Numbered from the stretch's first letter, positions 18,901 to 27,134 are shown. The stretch is 64,000 nucleotides of DNA from Allopusillimonas ginsengisoli (GCF_004153455.1 NZ_SDQE01000008.1:1-64000); one strand, 5' to 3'. Made by a program: numbers and translations. The notes: generated by a model from the letters alone, not told the origin.

Positions 18901-21425
18901 CCAATGAGCGCTGAGGGCAGAGGTAGCGTCCAGGCGACGCCAAGGGCCAGAAACGTGCTCGGCCCCAGCAGCGAACGCCTGAGGTTGTCGAGCATTTTGC
19001 CGCGCCCTACGGACGGAACCGCCCTGTTGCCGGCGTGGCGTCCAAACAGCCACGGCAGAAGTTGCCAGTCGCCACGCGTCCACCGATGCGTACGCTTGGT
19101 GGCCACATCGTAACGGGCAGGAAACTCTTCGACCACCTCGACATCCGAGGCCAGGCCAGCGCGCGCGAAGACGCCCTCGAACAAGTCATGGCTGAGCAAG
19201 GCATTGTCCGGGACTCTGCCGGCCATTGCCGCTTCGAAGGCGTCGATGTCATAAATGCCCTTGCCGGTATATGAACCTTCGCCAAATAGATCCTGATACA
19301 CATCGGACACCGCTGCCGCGTAGGGATCCAGACCGGCTGGGCTGGAAAACAGCCGCTGGTAAATCGAACCCTCCCGATGCAGGGGCAGCGAGGGCGTGAC
19401 CCGAGGCTGCAGAATGCCATGCCCATTGACCACGCGCTGCAGGGCGGGATCCAGGCGCGGACGATTCAAGGGGTGCGCCATTTTCCCGATCAGCCTTTGA
19501 GCCGCATCCCGAGGCAGCCGAGTATCGGCATCCAGCGTTATCACGTAGCGCACGTCTGCCGGAACCTGAAACGACAGGCCCTCAATGGGCACAAAATTCG
19601 TATCGGTGGCACCGCGCAGCAGTCGGTTCAGCTCATGCAGTTTGCCGCGCTTACGCTCCCACCCCATCCACTTGCCTTCCGCCTTGTTGAACACACTGCG
19701 ACGGTACAAAAGAAGGAAACGGCTGCCTGCAGGCCCAGGGCCATGCTGCAAGTTCAATTGCGCCAGTGCGGCCGCGCCTTTTGCCAGCAACTGCGCATCA
19801 TCTTGGGAATATTCCTCGTCCGAATCCAGGCGATCAATGAGCAAGGCGTAAGTAAGGTCGCCGCCGGCGCCCGAAAGATAGTGAACCTCCAGTTGCTCCA
19901 CATGCGCGAGCAACTCTGCCTCGTTGGTGAGCAGCGCAGGAATCGCAATCAAGGTTCTGCAGTTGGCGGGAATCCCTTTGGTCAGATCCAGGCCAGGCAA
20001 TACGACGGCGCCGAAATTCCAGGTGATTGCCCGGTTGATCAATGCGGTCACCAACTCGGTGGCGGGGAAGAAAAACAATAATAGAAAAAGCACGATGCCG
20101 GCCGGCCAGACATCGGAACGCCAGAGCATCCACAGCGCCACGGCCATCAACACCGCGCTCAACCCAAGAATGACCCCGACATAGCCGGCGATGCCGGAAT
20201 GGACCGCCCCGCGATTGATGCGCAAGCGCACCGTAGGCACATATCCGATTTGCGCTTCCAGCGCCCGCCTGCCTTCCATAATGAGATGGTAGCCAGGGTC
20301 GCCCAGGCGCTCGGCCGATTCCGCAGACGCCGTCTCGCTAACAGCAACCTGCGCGGCCTCGATCGCTGCCTGGGCGACCTCGATTTCGGACAACGGTGAT
20401 CCGCGGGCAAGCTGCTCAATAGCCTTGCGGTAGATATCGCGCGTTGCGAAATCCATCTCGCCAAACGGGCTGTGTTCACGCAAGCGCCTGTCCACCTGAC
20501 TGACACTTTCAAACCACTCGGCCCAATCGATATCGGAAATCAACCGCATGCTGGTGATCACATTGCGCACGCTAACGTTGGAGGCACCTTGCCGCTGCTG
20601 CGCCTGGTCGACCACCTCGTCAACGGAACTCCCCTGCAATCGGAGACGATCCTCCAGCCAGCCCAGCGCCGGCGTTTCCAAGGGATCTTGATCCCTGAAC
20701 CGTTTGGCCAGTTGCGCGGCAAACATCTCCGGCAAAGGTGTGCTGGTTCGAGTCAGCTTGTCCGTATCCAGCGCGGGATGGACGGCGACCAAGCGCAATA
20801 GCCGGTTCGCCAATCCATCGGCGTCGACGCGCGCCTTGCGGCCCTGCGAGATTTCGTCGGCCAGCCTGCGCAGGTTTTCGATGAGCACGATACGCAACGT
20901 AATGGCAACTGCCCACAATTCGCCGATGGACAAGGGCTGGACCGCTTGGTAAGCGTCAATAAACCGCCGTAACGTCGTGGGATCGAAATTGCTGTCGGTA
21001 TGAGCAACGAATGCCCAGGCAAGGCCAAACACACGCGGATAACCCTCAAAAGGGCCCTGCGCCAGCTTGGGCAGTTGACGGTAAAAGCCGGGCGGCAAAT
21101 CATCGCGGATCTGCCGGATCTGTTCTTCGACCACATGGTAGTTGTCGAGCAGCCATTCGGCGGCGGGCTCTACGCCACGGCCGCTTTCCAGCTCGGCCGC
21201 GCTGGCGCGGTACGCTGCCAGCAGTACAGAAGCATTGTCATTCAGCCGTCGCTGGAGTGGCAGCACCCGGGCTGGCCGGGACGTAACGAGTTGTTCCACG
21301 GCGAGACTGCGCGCATGCTGTGCAAGTCGCTCGATGCCGAAGAGTTCATGTCTGACAGGCGTTTTATCTTCCCAGGGAGAAGGTAAGGAACCATGCCTGT
21401 AAAAGTAGGAAAATAAGGTTTTCAT
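12906..21425 (-). CDS. ndvB: Cyclic beta-1,2-glucan synthase, NdvB/Cgs type
   Basis: 2839 residues, close to Brucella/rhizobial Cgs length. ATG 21425 is chosen over 21470 because GGGAGGG lies just before it. The glycosyltransferase domain carries YVITLDADTRLP (DxD near 633) and RWTRGDW (near 783), between membrane segments at roughly 410-470, 820-870 and 950-990. A glycoamylase-like segment follows (FMAHHQGMT, about 1490). Two GH94-type modules form the C-terminal half, with the phosphorylase acid in GTGDWNDGM near 2520. It makes, cyclises and trims periplasmic glucans for osmotic adaptation. No ndvA exporter is nearby. The N-terminal region and catalytic residues look intact. Confidence 0.95.
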   Translation of the reverse strand: MKTLFSYFYRHGSLPSPWEDKTPVRHELFGIERLAQHARSLAVEQLVTSRPARVLPLQRRLNDNASVLLAAYRASAAELESGRGVEPAAEWLLDNYHVVEEQIRQIRDDLPPGFYRQLPKLAQGPFEGYPRVFGLAWAFVAHTDSNFDPTTLRRFIDAYQAVQPLSIGELWAVAITLRIVLIENLRRLADEISQGRKARVDADGLANRLLRLVAVHPALDTDKLTRTSTPLPEMFAAQLAKRFRDQDPLETPALGWLEDRLRLQGSSVDEVVDQAQQRQGASNVSVRNVITSMRLISDIDWAEWFESVSQVDRRLREHSPFGEMDFATRDIYRKAIEQLARGSPLSEIEVAQAAIEAAQVAVSETASAESAERLGDPGYHLIMEGRRALEAQIGYVPTVRLRINRGAVHSGIAGYVGVILGLSAVLMAVALWMLWRSDVWPAGIVLFLLLFFFPATELVTALINRAITWNFGAVVLPGLDLTKGIPANCRTLIAIPALLTNEAELLAHVEQLEVHYLSGAGGDLTYALLIDRLDSDEEYSQDDAQLLAKGAAALAQLNLQHGPGPAGSRFLLLYRRSVFNKAEGKWMGWERKRGKLHELNRLLRGATDTNFVPIEGLSFQVPADVRYVITLDADTRLPRDAAQRLIGKMAHPLNRPRLDPALQRVVNGHGILQPRVTPSLPLHREGSIYQRLFSSPAGLDPYAAAVSDVYQDLFGEGSYTGKGIYDIDAFEAAMAGRVPDNALLSHDLFEGVFARAGLASDVEVVEEFPARYDVATKRTHRWTRGDWQLLPWLFGRHAGNRAVPSVGRGKMLDNLRRSLLGPSTFLALGVAWTLPLPSALIGTLILIACVALPAVLSAFSSVFSRRGGVLFGNRMSVFLSDLQLAGAQTLLSFIFLADSAWKMMDAIVRSMWRLFVTRRHLLEWTTAAQSAGHARLSVVGFVWLMRQGMMLSVALAFVVLSLTPTSWPLVLLFLTLWLAAPAIAWWVSRPRVLAARLHVSADTARFLRRTARHTWRYFETFVTSDDHMLPPDNFQETPRPVLARRTSPTNMGLYLLSMVAARDFGWMGTLQTVERLEATLATMHRLERYNGHFFNWYATDDLRVLPPAYVSSVDSGNLAGHLLTLANACEAWVDDFCAPQANTGMQDSLFLAREALNGLAIAGGERNARLVAIFDEIDAQLQGLQPIESLLPSLGRQAEKTVVLAQELVPVPADESIGDLVFWTSALRSEVREHGRDLIAANGGAQALNQRLRALASGAREMALAMDFSFLLDPDRKLLSIGYSLVDNRLDSSCYDLLASESRLASLFAIAKGDVPTRHWLRLGRTSTPIGHGSALISWSGSMFEYLMPSLVMRAPVGSLLEQTNRLIVQRQQDYAASLGIPWGFSESAYNARDLDFTYQYLNFGVPGLGLKRGLSEDKVVAPYATGLAAMVDPEAARQNFQRLAQAGAQGRYGFHEALDYTPARLREDQRVAIVRNFMAHHQGMTIVAIANALHDGEMRARFHREPMIQACDLLLQERVPRDVAVAHPRAEEVRASTILADVASVAMRRFDSLPPGPPHTHLLSNGRYSVMLTAAGAGYSRWRDMAVTRWREDATRDNWGSYIFLRDPHTGQVWSSTPQPAWLDTPQMQIGFSEDRVEFMRRDGSLVTTTQILVSGEDDGEVRQVSLVNSGRRSREIEITSYAELVLATPASDRAHPAFSKMFVVTEFLPEFSALIATRRVRSPDEAGMWVAHFAVVEGDVMEAVQYETDRARFASRGHGGQMPDVLAQGRPLTATVGTVLDPVFSLRYRVRVKPGQAARLAFWTLVAASREELLDLVDKHHDRSAFGRARTLAWTQAQVQLRHLGMQAEEAAAFQRLAAALLYPDSRFRVPSDVIIRGAGSQSGLWHYGISGDLPIVLVRIDDVQDMALLRQMLRAHEYWRMKRLAVDLVIINERSSSYVQDLQNAIETSVRSSQARPRFGKELAKGAVYALRADLMNVQGRELIQSIARIVLQARHGQVSEQLARIAEASTRAKPVFASRPPPLMTSLPPAPASQDLEYFNGLGGFDKQGCEYVVTLRGNLTTPMPWINVVANPQFGFQVSAEGSGYTWFANSRENQLTPWSNDPVMDTPGEVIYIRDEASGDLWSPTALPIRGEGSYQARHGFGYSTFAHEHNGIATSLTQYVAPEDPIKISRLRLSNLSGKRRRLSVTAYVEWVLGASRSACAPFLLTNLDAQSGAIFARNPWSTGFADRLAFADLAGQQTTWTADRREFLGDNGDLARPGALAGSEPLSGRCGAALDPCAALSCVIELEAGASIEVVAFLGQCGSAAEASALVARYRDADLDVVLDAVKARWKTLLGAVQVKTPDRAMDILLNGWLLYQTISCRLWARSGFYQSSGAYGFRDQLQDSMALTFSMPEAPREQLLRAASRQFVEGDVQHWWLPQSGQGVRTRISDDRVWLAYAAARYVERSGDKAVLDVEVGFLEGPLLMEQEHDAFFQPTIAGETASLFEHCARALDQCMALTGEHGLPLIGTGDWNDGMSRVGAQGKGESVWLGWLLLRAIGLFEPMVRERDPARTQAWRDHARKLRQAIEDSAWDGQWYRRATFDDGAWLGSSQSEACRIDSIAQTWAVLSGAADPERAAIAMASLDSHLVSQEDRIAKLFTPPFDHNLRDPGYIQGYPPGLRENGGQYTHAAMWAVLAYAKLKDGDSAAALYALLNPINHARNDEEVQRYKVEPYVVAADVYSVDPHIGRGGWTWYTGSAGWMYQAGIEGILGIRREGEFLVLHPCIPVAWPGFEATVVVDAARYDILVDNGSGRGSGVVDAKVDGVTVNNVNGSLHLPLDGEHHTVSIIL

Positions 21426-21431
21426 CAGCCC

Positions 21432-21460
21432 TCCCGGCGCGCAAACAAGCGCGCGAGGGA
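21432..21460 (-). promoter_or_regulatory. Hairpin overlapping the ndvB ribosome-binding site
   Basis: On the minus strand, TCCC-TC-GCGCGC, a TTGTTT loop and GCGCGC-C-GGGA form a 6-bp GC stem, a small internal loop and a 4-bp outer stem. The outer strand GGGA is part of GGGAGGG, the only ribosome-binding site for ATG 21425. The fold would partly hide that site. This is seen by inspection; its stability is not calculated. Confidence 0.45.
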
Positions 21461-21489
21461 AGCTGGGCACAGCGCGCTAACGCGCCAGC

Positions 21490-21627
21490 TTATTTTTTGC
21501 GGGGGTCGGATTGCTGAGGGCCCCCTTTGGATGCGGTGGCGCCGAAGGGCGACACTGGGGTAGCCGGTTTTGGAGGCTGTTTGGGCTTTTTGGCCTCTCT
21601 GTTGCCGCGTAATTGACCTTTAGCCAT
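21490..21627 (-). CDS. Small basic protein of unknown function (MAKGQ type)
   Basis: 45 residues starting MAKGQLRGNREAKKPKQ and ending SDPRKK. It is very rich in Lys, Pro and Gln, with no hydrophobic core and so probably disordered or nucleic-acid binding. GGGAG lies 7 bases before the ATG. Short proteins beginning MAKGQ(M/L)R.N.E.KKPK recur in Proteobacteria without an assigned function, which argues that this is a real gene. It lies 65 bases upstream of ndvB on the same strand and could share its transcript. A different frame here is also open but has no good start. Confidence 0.72.
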   Translation of the reverse strand: MAKGQLRGNREAKKPKQPPKPATPVSPFGATASKGGPQQSDPRKK

Positions 21628-21737
21628 GATAGGACTCCCTGATGACGGGTGCTATATGCGAGATGCATTCAGACAGCATACACGCAATAGCGCGAAGAAG
21701 ATCATTTAATCCGCATTGTTACCGCCGCCCTGCCGAA

Positions 21738-22907
21738 TCACTCGATATCCGTGGAAGATAGATATTGTTTGCGCGCGAAGTACGCAATAAGCACTATGGC
21801 AATCAGTACCATGACCACCAGCGCCCACCAGAATCCGCTGGTTGCATGTAACCAGGGAATAAACTCGAAATTCATCCCGAAGATGCCGGCAATCAAATTC
21901 AGGGGCAGGAAAACTGCGGTAATGGCGGTCAGGGTGCGCATCACATCATTGGTGCGATTGCTCTGAATATTGAAGTGGATCTGGATGGCTGTTTCCGCGC
22001 TTTGCTCCAACTGCCGAATATGATGAGACACCCGCTCGATGTGTTCCAACACGTCCCGGCAGCGAACCAGCAGTTGGTCGAGCTGGTGCCGGGCCTCGTC
22101 GGTTCTGGGTGCAGGCACGTCTTCAAGCACATCCATCCAGCGACTCACCGCATTGCGCTGATCTTCGCAGATATCATAGAGATGGTGCAGCGCCTGTTGC
22201 GCTTTCAGCAATCCGCCCCAGTTGTCGAAGCGCACATTAGGGCGCATAAGCCGCTGCTGCCAGTGATCAAGCTGGCGCGTCATAACCTTGCGAAGATCAA
22301 GATAGGCATCAACCATGAGGCTGACGATACGCAGCGTCTGCTCGGCGGGTGAATCGGGCAAACGAGGAACACCAGCATGCGGCATTGGCGATGACGATGT
22401 AGTGTGTTCGGGATTGGCCTGCCCCAGCAGCAGCAAGCGCTTGGTATATGCTTCCATCACGCTGCACCCTTCAGGATGCACGCTAAGCAGCACATTATCG
22501 AAGACGACAAACCCAACTGGAAGCGTTTGGACTTTTCGGCTGACGGGGATCGGACTGTCTGCCTGATCGCCTTTTTTTGCATGACTGGACGGTGTGCCCG
22601 ACGCATCTCGCAGCACCGCCGGCGCCTCGCCATCCGCAAGCCGCCTGAACACCAGCACATCATAATTGGACGTATAGTCAAAATGCGAAGGCAGTTGGGT
22701 ATTGAGCAGATCGGAAACATGCAGATCCAGCAGGCGCCGGCCTGTCAACCCGTTCAACTGTATCTGCAGCGCATTGACGTGCTCCCTGAAATGTTCGCGC
22801 ATGCAGGCCAGCCAGAGAAAGCCATCCTTGGGCACGGCATCCGGGATACGATCCAGTTCTTCCACCGATTTGCCGGGTCGCACAACAATCACGCGCAGCT
22901 TGTTCAT
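21738..22907 (-). CDS. CorA-family divalent cation transporter (CorA/ZntB)
   Basis: 389 residues from ATG 22907, preceded by CCAGGAG. A long cytoplasmic alpha/beta N-terminal domain and helical stalk are followed by two C-terminal transmembrane helices. The diagnostic GMN is in IAGIFGMNFEFIPW (about 344), and the protein ends with a basic cytoplasmic tail. It forms a pentameric inner-membrane channel for Mg2+ (CorA) or Zn2+ (ZntB). The loop after GMN is FEFIPW rather than the YGxNFxxMPE of classic CorA, so ZntB-like function is possible. Confidence 0.88.
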   Translation of the reverse strand: MNKLRVIVVRPGKSVEELDRIPDAVPKDGFLWLACMREHFREHVNALQIQLNGLTGRRLLDLHVSDLLNTQLPSHFDYTSNYDVLVFRRLADGEAPAVLRDASGTPSSHAKKGDQADSPIPVSRKVQTLPVGFVVFDNVLLSVHPEGCSVMEAYTKRLLLLGQANPEHTTSSSPMPHAGVPRLPDSPAEQTLRIVSLMVDAYLDLRKVMTRQLDHWQQRLMRPNVRFDNWGGLLKAQQALHHLYDICEDQRNAVSRWMDVLEDVPAPRTDEARHQLDQLLVRCRDVLEHIERVSHHIRQLEQSAETAIQIHFNIQSNRTNDVMRTLTAITAVFLPLNLIAGIFGMNFEFIPWLHATSGFWWALVVMVLIAIVLIAYFARKQYLSSTDIE

Positions 22908-23013
22908 CGAAACTCCTGGAATAGCAGGTGAAACCCACGACCATGAATCATTGCAGGCCACGTCTGTAACCATGGCGTGCGGCCATGGTTCATCGAATTT
23001 TGTGCGAAACGAA

Positions 23014-23346
23014 TCATGTCGACGCCGGCTGCAGCGCAATCACTGCCATGCCAGCCAGTGCAATCGCCGCGCCGATAATATCCCAGCGCGTCAGCGCGAC
23101 ACCTTCCACAAACCTGAGCCACGCCAACGCGACGGCAATATACATGCCACCGTATGCGGCATAGGTACGACCGGCCGCTGCCGGGTGCAGTGTCAGCAGC
23201 CACACAAACAATGCCAGGGCAACCGCCGCCGGCATCAATAGCAGCAGGCTTTTGCCTTGTCTGACCACCAGCCACGGCAGATAGCAACCGATGACCTCGC
23301 ACAGCGCTGTCAAGGAAAACAAAAAAGAAATGCGGATGAGATCCAT
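23014..23346 (-). CDS. ynfA: YnfA family (UPF0060) small membrane protein
   Basis: 110 residues with four transmembrane helices. The sequence [25 protein letters not shown] followed by [25 protein letters not shown] and [21 protein letters not shown] is characteristic of YnfA, a small-multidrug-resistance-like inner-membrane protein. It lies upstream of corA on the same strand with a 106-base gap. Confidence 0.95.
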   Translation of the reverse strand: MDLIRISFLFSLTALCEVIGCYLPWLVVRQGKSLLLLMPAAVALALFVWLLTLHPAAAGRTYAAYGGMYIAVALAWLRFVEGVALTRWDIIGAAIALAGMAVIALQPAST

Positions 23347-23392
23347 GCAAGAAATCCAGAAAGCGGGAGGGTTCGCAAAAGCCATCACGACC

Positions 23393-24121
23393 TTAGGCCG
23401 GCGGCGCCACCGACGCCCCTTCCACGCCATGGCGCTTCAAGGCCGCTTCGACGAAGCCGCTGGCCTTCTGTTGCTCGACAAAATCGGCCAGAAAACGTGC
23501 CGCCTCCGCCGGACGAGCTTTGGGCAACCCCATGGCCTGCTGTATCACCATAAACCGGCCAGGCAGCAAACGCACCCCGCCCACCCGCTGCGCATCCGCC
23601 TCAAGCTGTTGTTTGACCCCGGCGGCCACATCAAGGCCTTGTTCCAGAAAAGTGTCCACAACAGCCTGCGAGGATGCGGCACGCACGATCTCTGCCTGCT
23701 TCAGCTCACGCGTCAAGTAAAGATCGTAAGCGCTGCCTTTGCCGACCGTAACCCGCGTGCCTGGGCGGTCCACCTCTTCGTTGCCTTGCAGTGCAGACTC
23801 GTCTTTGACCAGATACGCTCCCTCGATCAACACATATGGCGACGTAAAGCTGATTCCGGCACCGCGGACGGGATCAATGGCGAAAAAGCCGATATCGGCA
23901 GCATCGTTGGTGACAGCCTCGACTGACTTGCCCGCCGTATCGAACACGACCAGTTCCAGATCTGTATCCAGCACTTTGGCCAAGGCCCGCGCCAGATCAA
24001 CAGATACCCCACTTACGTCGCCAGTATCCGCATCGCGATGTGCCAATATGGGGTTACCCAGATTGATGGAGGCGCGCAGAACACCATTGGGGGTAAAGGC
24101 CTTCTTGATGGTGGCATCCAT
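23393..24121 (-). CDS. Amino-acid-type solute-binding protein without an evident signal peptide
   Basis: 242 residues from ATG 24121 (AGGAG 11 bases upstream). It has the SBP_bac_3 fold: [68 protein letters not shown]. Family members are normally exported, but neither this start nor the in-frame start at 24202 gives a clear signal peptide. No permease or ATPase genes are adjacent, while a LysR gene lies upstream. It may be a cytoplasmic sensor or enzyme-like relative. Confidence 0.78.
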   Translation of the reverse strand: MDATIKKAFTPNGVLRASINLGNPILAHRDADTGDVSGVSVDLARALAKVLDTDLELVVFDTAGKSVEAVTNDAADIGFFAIDPVRGAGISFTSPYVLIEGAYLVKDESALQGNEEVDRPGTRVTVGKGSAYDLYLTRELKQAEIVRAASSQAVVDTFLEQGLDVAAGVKQQLEADAQRVGGVRLLPGRFMVIQQAMGLPKARPAEAARFLADFVEQQKASGFVEAALKRHGVEGASVAPPA

Positions 24122-24232
24122 GAGGGGTGCTACTCCTTGTAAAAACGGCAAACAAGCCGAGATGATATGTCGGAACGCATCGATACAACCGACAAACAAC
24201 ATGCCTTCGTAGTTTTACCACTGCTGACGCCT

Positions 24233-25120
24233 TCAGTTGAAGAGAACCGGTTGGGTTTGCGCCACTTGTTCGATCAAATTGATAACCTCTGGCGAGCGCT
24301 CATGCCGGCGATACACCGCCGCCACCTCAGACTTGATCGGCGTGCCTGCCAGCGGCTTGAACACAACGCCCGGCAAAGACATCGCCCGGGCGAGCACGTT
24401 GGGAACAATCGCAATCCCGACACCCAGGGAAACCTGCGTCAACACCTCAAAAAGACTCCCAGGCGAACTTCCAGCCTGGGGCATGAACCTGCCCCGGCGC
24501 CCTACCTCCCAGGTACCTTGGCCCTGCTCAGGAACCACAAAGCATGCTTCCTTCAAGTCTCTGGGTTTGACAGGCTGTGAAGACGCAGCAAGATGATGGG
24601 CGGCAGGTAACGCTATGCAAAACCTGTCCTGCAACAACACATGTGTCCGCAGGGTGTGATCCAGCTTAATGGGCATCCGTACAAAAGCGATATCCACCGC
24701 GCCGGAATCCAGCAAAGCGGGAAGGCGATCCATGGGGAGCTCCCGGGCCTGCACCAGGACATCGGGCCAAGCCCCGCGAAAGCGTTGAAGTTGCTGCTGG
24801 AGAATGCCCGAAAATACGGCAGAGCCGACATAGCCAACCTCAACCCGTCCCAATTGACCGCGACCCGCCCGCCGCCCCGCATCGATCGCGCGCTCGAACT
24901 GCGCCACCGCCTGGCGTGCTTCAGCCAACAGGGCCAGGCCTGCAGAGGTCAGCGCAACCGAACGTTTGCTTCTGGCGAACAAGCGCGCATGAAGGCTGCG
25001 TTCGATGTTCTGGATCTGCACTGTCAGTGTTGGGGCGGAAATGCCCAGTTGTTCGGCCGCCCGACCAAAGTGCAAGGTTTCGGCCACGGCGATGAAGTAT
25101 CGCAGGTGTCTGAGCTCCAC
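24233..25120 (-). CDS. LysR-family transcriptional regulator
   Basis: 295 residues. The N-terminal winged helix (MELRHLRYFIAVAETLHFGRAAEQLGIS and onwards, residues 1-60) is followed by a two-lobed effector domain from about 90. It is divergent from an MFS exporter with a 92-base spacer, which suggests regulation of the pump. It is also upstream of the solute-binding-like gene on the same strand. The effector is unknown. Confidence 0.92.
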   Translation of the reverse strand: MELRHLRYFIAVAETLHFGRAAEQLGISAPTLTVQIQNIERSLHARLFARSKRSVALTSAGLALLAEARQAVAQFERAIDAGRRAGRGQLGRVEVGYVGSAVFSGILQQQLQRFRGAWPDVLVQARELPMDRLPALLDSGAVDIAFVRMPIKLDHTLRTHVLLQDRFCIALPAAHHLAASSQPVKPRDLKEACFVVPEQGQGTWEVGRRGRFMPQAGSSPGSLFEVLTQVSLGVGIAIVPNVLARAMSLPGVVFKPLAGTPIKSEVAAVYRRHERSPEVINLIEQVAQTQPVLFN

Positions 25121-25212
25121 GTCAGTACTCCATTTCTGTTAGGTAAAAACTAATTATCTTATGAATCTTGACTAATGAACTTAATACTGTTCGCTGTTTA
25201 AATATCACTGCC

Positions 25213-26799
25213 ATGAACCGGACACCCACAGCCCCCGCCAGGACCCACAAGACCGCACTGCTGTTAACGGCATCGACGGGCTGCGCCATGACGGTGCTCG
25301 ACACCAATGTGGTGGGCATCATCCTGCCTACCATCGCCCGCGACCTGAACGCATCGTTCGCAGATATCGAATGGGTGATCAGCACATATGTCCTGTGCTT
25401 TGCAGCGCTTTTGCTTCCCGCCGGCTCAGTGTCGGATCGTTATGGTCGCAAGCGCATATTCCTCTCGGGCATTCTGCTGTTTGCCGTCGCCTCTCTGGCC
25501 TGCGGCCTTGCACCCAGCGCCCAGGCGCTATATGTGGCACGTGCGGTACAAGGCGCTGGCGCAGCGTTTCTGCTGGCGCCTGCGTTGGCCATCATTGGGC
25601 ATGCGTTTCAGGAAGAAGGCGAACGCGCGCACGCCTGGGCGATATGGGGCGGCATCATGGGGCTGACCATGGTGCTGTCTCCCCTTGCAGGCGGGCTGAT
25701 CAATGCCTTCATGGGCTGGCGATGGGCCTTTCACCTCAATATACCAATCTGCGCCGCACTGGCCATCGCGGTTGTCAAGATCATCGAAGAATCGCGCGAT
25801 CCGTCACCTGGCAGTCTGGATTTTATCGGCATAGGCCTGTTTGCCTCGGCCATGTTCATTTGTACCTGGGCATTGATACTTGGGCCGGAGAAAGGCTGGC
25901 TCAGTATTGCCGTGAGCAGCCGTATTGTCTTGAGCGCCTTCCTCTTCCTGCTGTTTTATCTGGTGGAACGGCGCCGACAACATCCCATGCTGGATTTGGC
26001 TTTGTTCAGTTCCTGGCCATTTGTTGGCGCTGTTCTGGCGATGTTTGCCTATGCCGCCACCGCTCAAGTCATGGCGTCGCTTCTACCGCTGTTTCTGCAG
26101 AACGCGCAAGGACATTCTTCGTTAACCGCTGGGGTCGGCATGTTGCCATTCGCCCTAGCGATGCTGGTGCTGCCGCAAGTGGGCCGTTGGCTTTCCCGTT
26201 ACATGGCCTCCTTCCATATCCTGACGCTCGGCCTAGCCATCGTCGCATTCGGCAATGCCGTCATGATGGGTGCCGCCCACTCAGGCAACAACACAGCGCT
26301 GGTCGCAGGCATGACGATTCTCGGCAGTGGCGGCGGCTTGCTCAATGGCGAAACACAAAAGGCCATCATGGGCACAATACCCCGTCATCGCGCCGGTATG
26401 GGATCGGGCATCAGCACAACTTCGCGCTTCTCAGGCATTCTGCTCGGCTTTGCAGGATTGGGCGGCGTCATGGCGGCAAGCGTGCGGACAACGGTTCAGC
26501 AACAGCTTGCCCAGGCGGATTTGGCGCAGCCGGAAGCGTTTGTTGAGCGCATGGTGGCCGGAGACTTTGAGCGCGCGCTCGAGCTATTCCCAGTCGGCAT
26601 GAACGCTTCGCTGCTGCAAATAGGCCGGGCCAGCTATGCGCTGGGCTTTGCCCATGCTTTCATGGTGGCGGCGGTGATCGCGGGTATTGCTGCAATCTTC
26701 GTGTTCTGGGCCATGAGCCGGACACCGCTGCCCGCCCCTGTCAGCCTGCTGACAGCGCCCAGCGGCGGCCGATGCCCCAACCCGCGCGCACCACGGTAA
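25213..26799 (+). CDS. MFS exporter, DHA2 family (14 transmembrane segments)
   Basis: 528 residues from ATG 25213, which puts TALLLTASTGCAMTVLDTNVVGIILPTI as the first helix (an in-frame TTG at 25168 is possible). The drug:proton antiporter motif D..GRKR occurs in GSVSDRYGRKRIFLSG, and about 14 hydrophobic helices follow. EmrB/QacA-type pumps export drugs or hydrophobic acids at the inner membrane. The divergent LysR gene is the likely regulator. No membrane-fusion (EmrA-like) partner is nearby. Confidence 0.9.
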   Translation: MNRTPTAPARTHKTALLLTASTGCAMTVLDTNVVGIILPTIARDLNASFADIEWVISTYVLCFAALLLPAGSVSDRYGRKRIFLSGILLFAVASLACGLAPSAQALYVARAVQGAGAAFLLAPALAIIGHAFQEEGERAHAWAIWGGIMGLTMVLSPLAGGLINAFMGWRWAFHLNIPICAALAIAVVKIIEESRDPSPGSLDFIGIGLFASAMFICTWALILGPEKGWLSIAVSSRIVLSAFLFLLFYLVERRRQHPMLDLALFSSWPFVGAVLAMFAYAATAQVMASLLPLFLQNAQGHSSLTAGVGMLPFALAMLVLPQVGRWLSRYMASFHILTLGLAIVAFGNAVMMGAAHSGNNTALVAGMTILGSGGGLLNGETQKAIMGTIPRHRAGMGSGISTTSRFSGILLGFAGLGGVMAASVRTTVQQQLAQADLAQPEAFVERMVAGDFERALELFPVGMNASLLQIGRASYALGFAHAFMVAAVIAGIAAIFVFWAMSRTPLPAPVSLLTAPSGGRCPNPRAPR

Positions 26800-26978
26800 A
26801 TGCTGATGCCAGAGGGCAGCCAGTATGCTGGCTGGCAAGACATCTGTATCGAAGCAAAAGCCTGTCAGTTTGCCAGCATAAACACCCATTATGGTGTAGA
26901 ATCTTGGTCTTTGCTTCGGGCGGCTACCGCCCTTGGCCAAAAAGGAATCATGAGCTTCCTTTTTGAAATGCATAGTTC

Positions 26979-27052
26979 GGCGCAATGGCAGAGTGGTTAT
27001 GCAGCGGATTGCAAATCCGTGTACCCCGGTTCGATTCCGAGTTGCGCCTCCA
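26979..27052 (+). tRNA. tRNA-Cys (anticodon GCA)
   Basis: A 74-base cloverleaf. Acceptor GGCGCAA pairs with TTGCGCC, discriminator T, encoded CCA. Anticodon stem GCGGA/TCCGT holds loop TTGCAAA with anticodon GCA, and the T arm contains GTTCGATTCC. A -10-like TAGAAT lies at 26897-26902, about 80 bases upstream. Confidence 0.96.
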
Positions 27053-27110
27053 GTACTCATGCTGGTTTCGGGCGATTTTATTTTCCCCGCCGCTTCGCAA
27101 AACTAAATTC

Positions 27111-27134
27111 AGCCCTCATCGTGAGGGCTTTTTT
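27111..27134 (+). terminator. Intrinsic terminator of tRNA-Cys
   Basis: An 8-bp stem AGCCCTCA/TGAGGGCT around a TCG loop is followed by a run of six T. It lies about 60 bases past the tRNA 3' end on the same strand. Confidence 0.88.
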
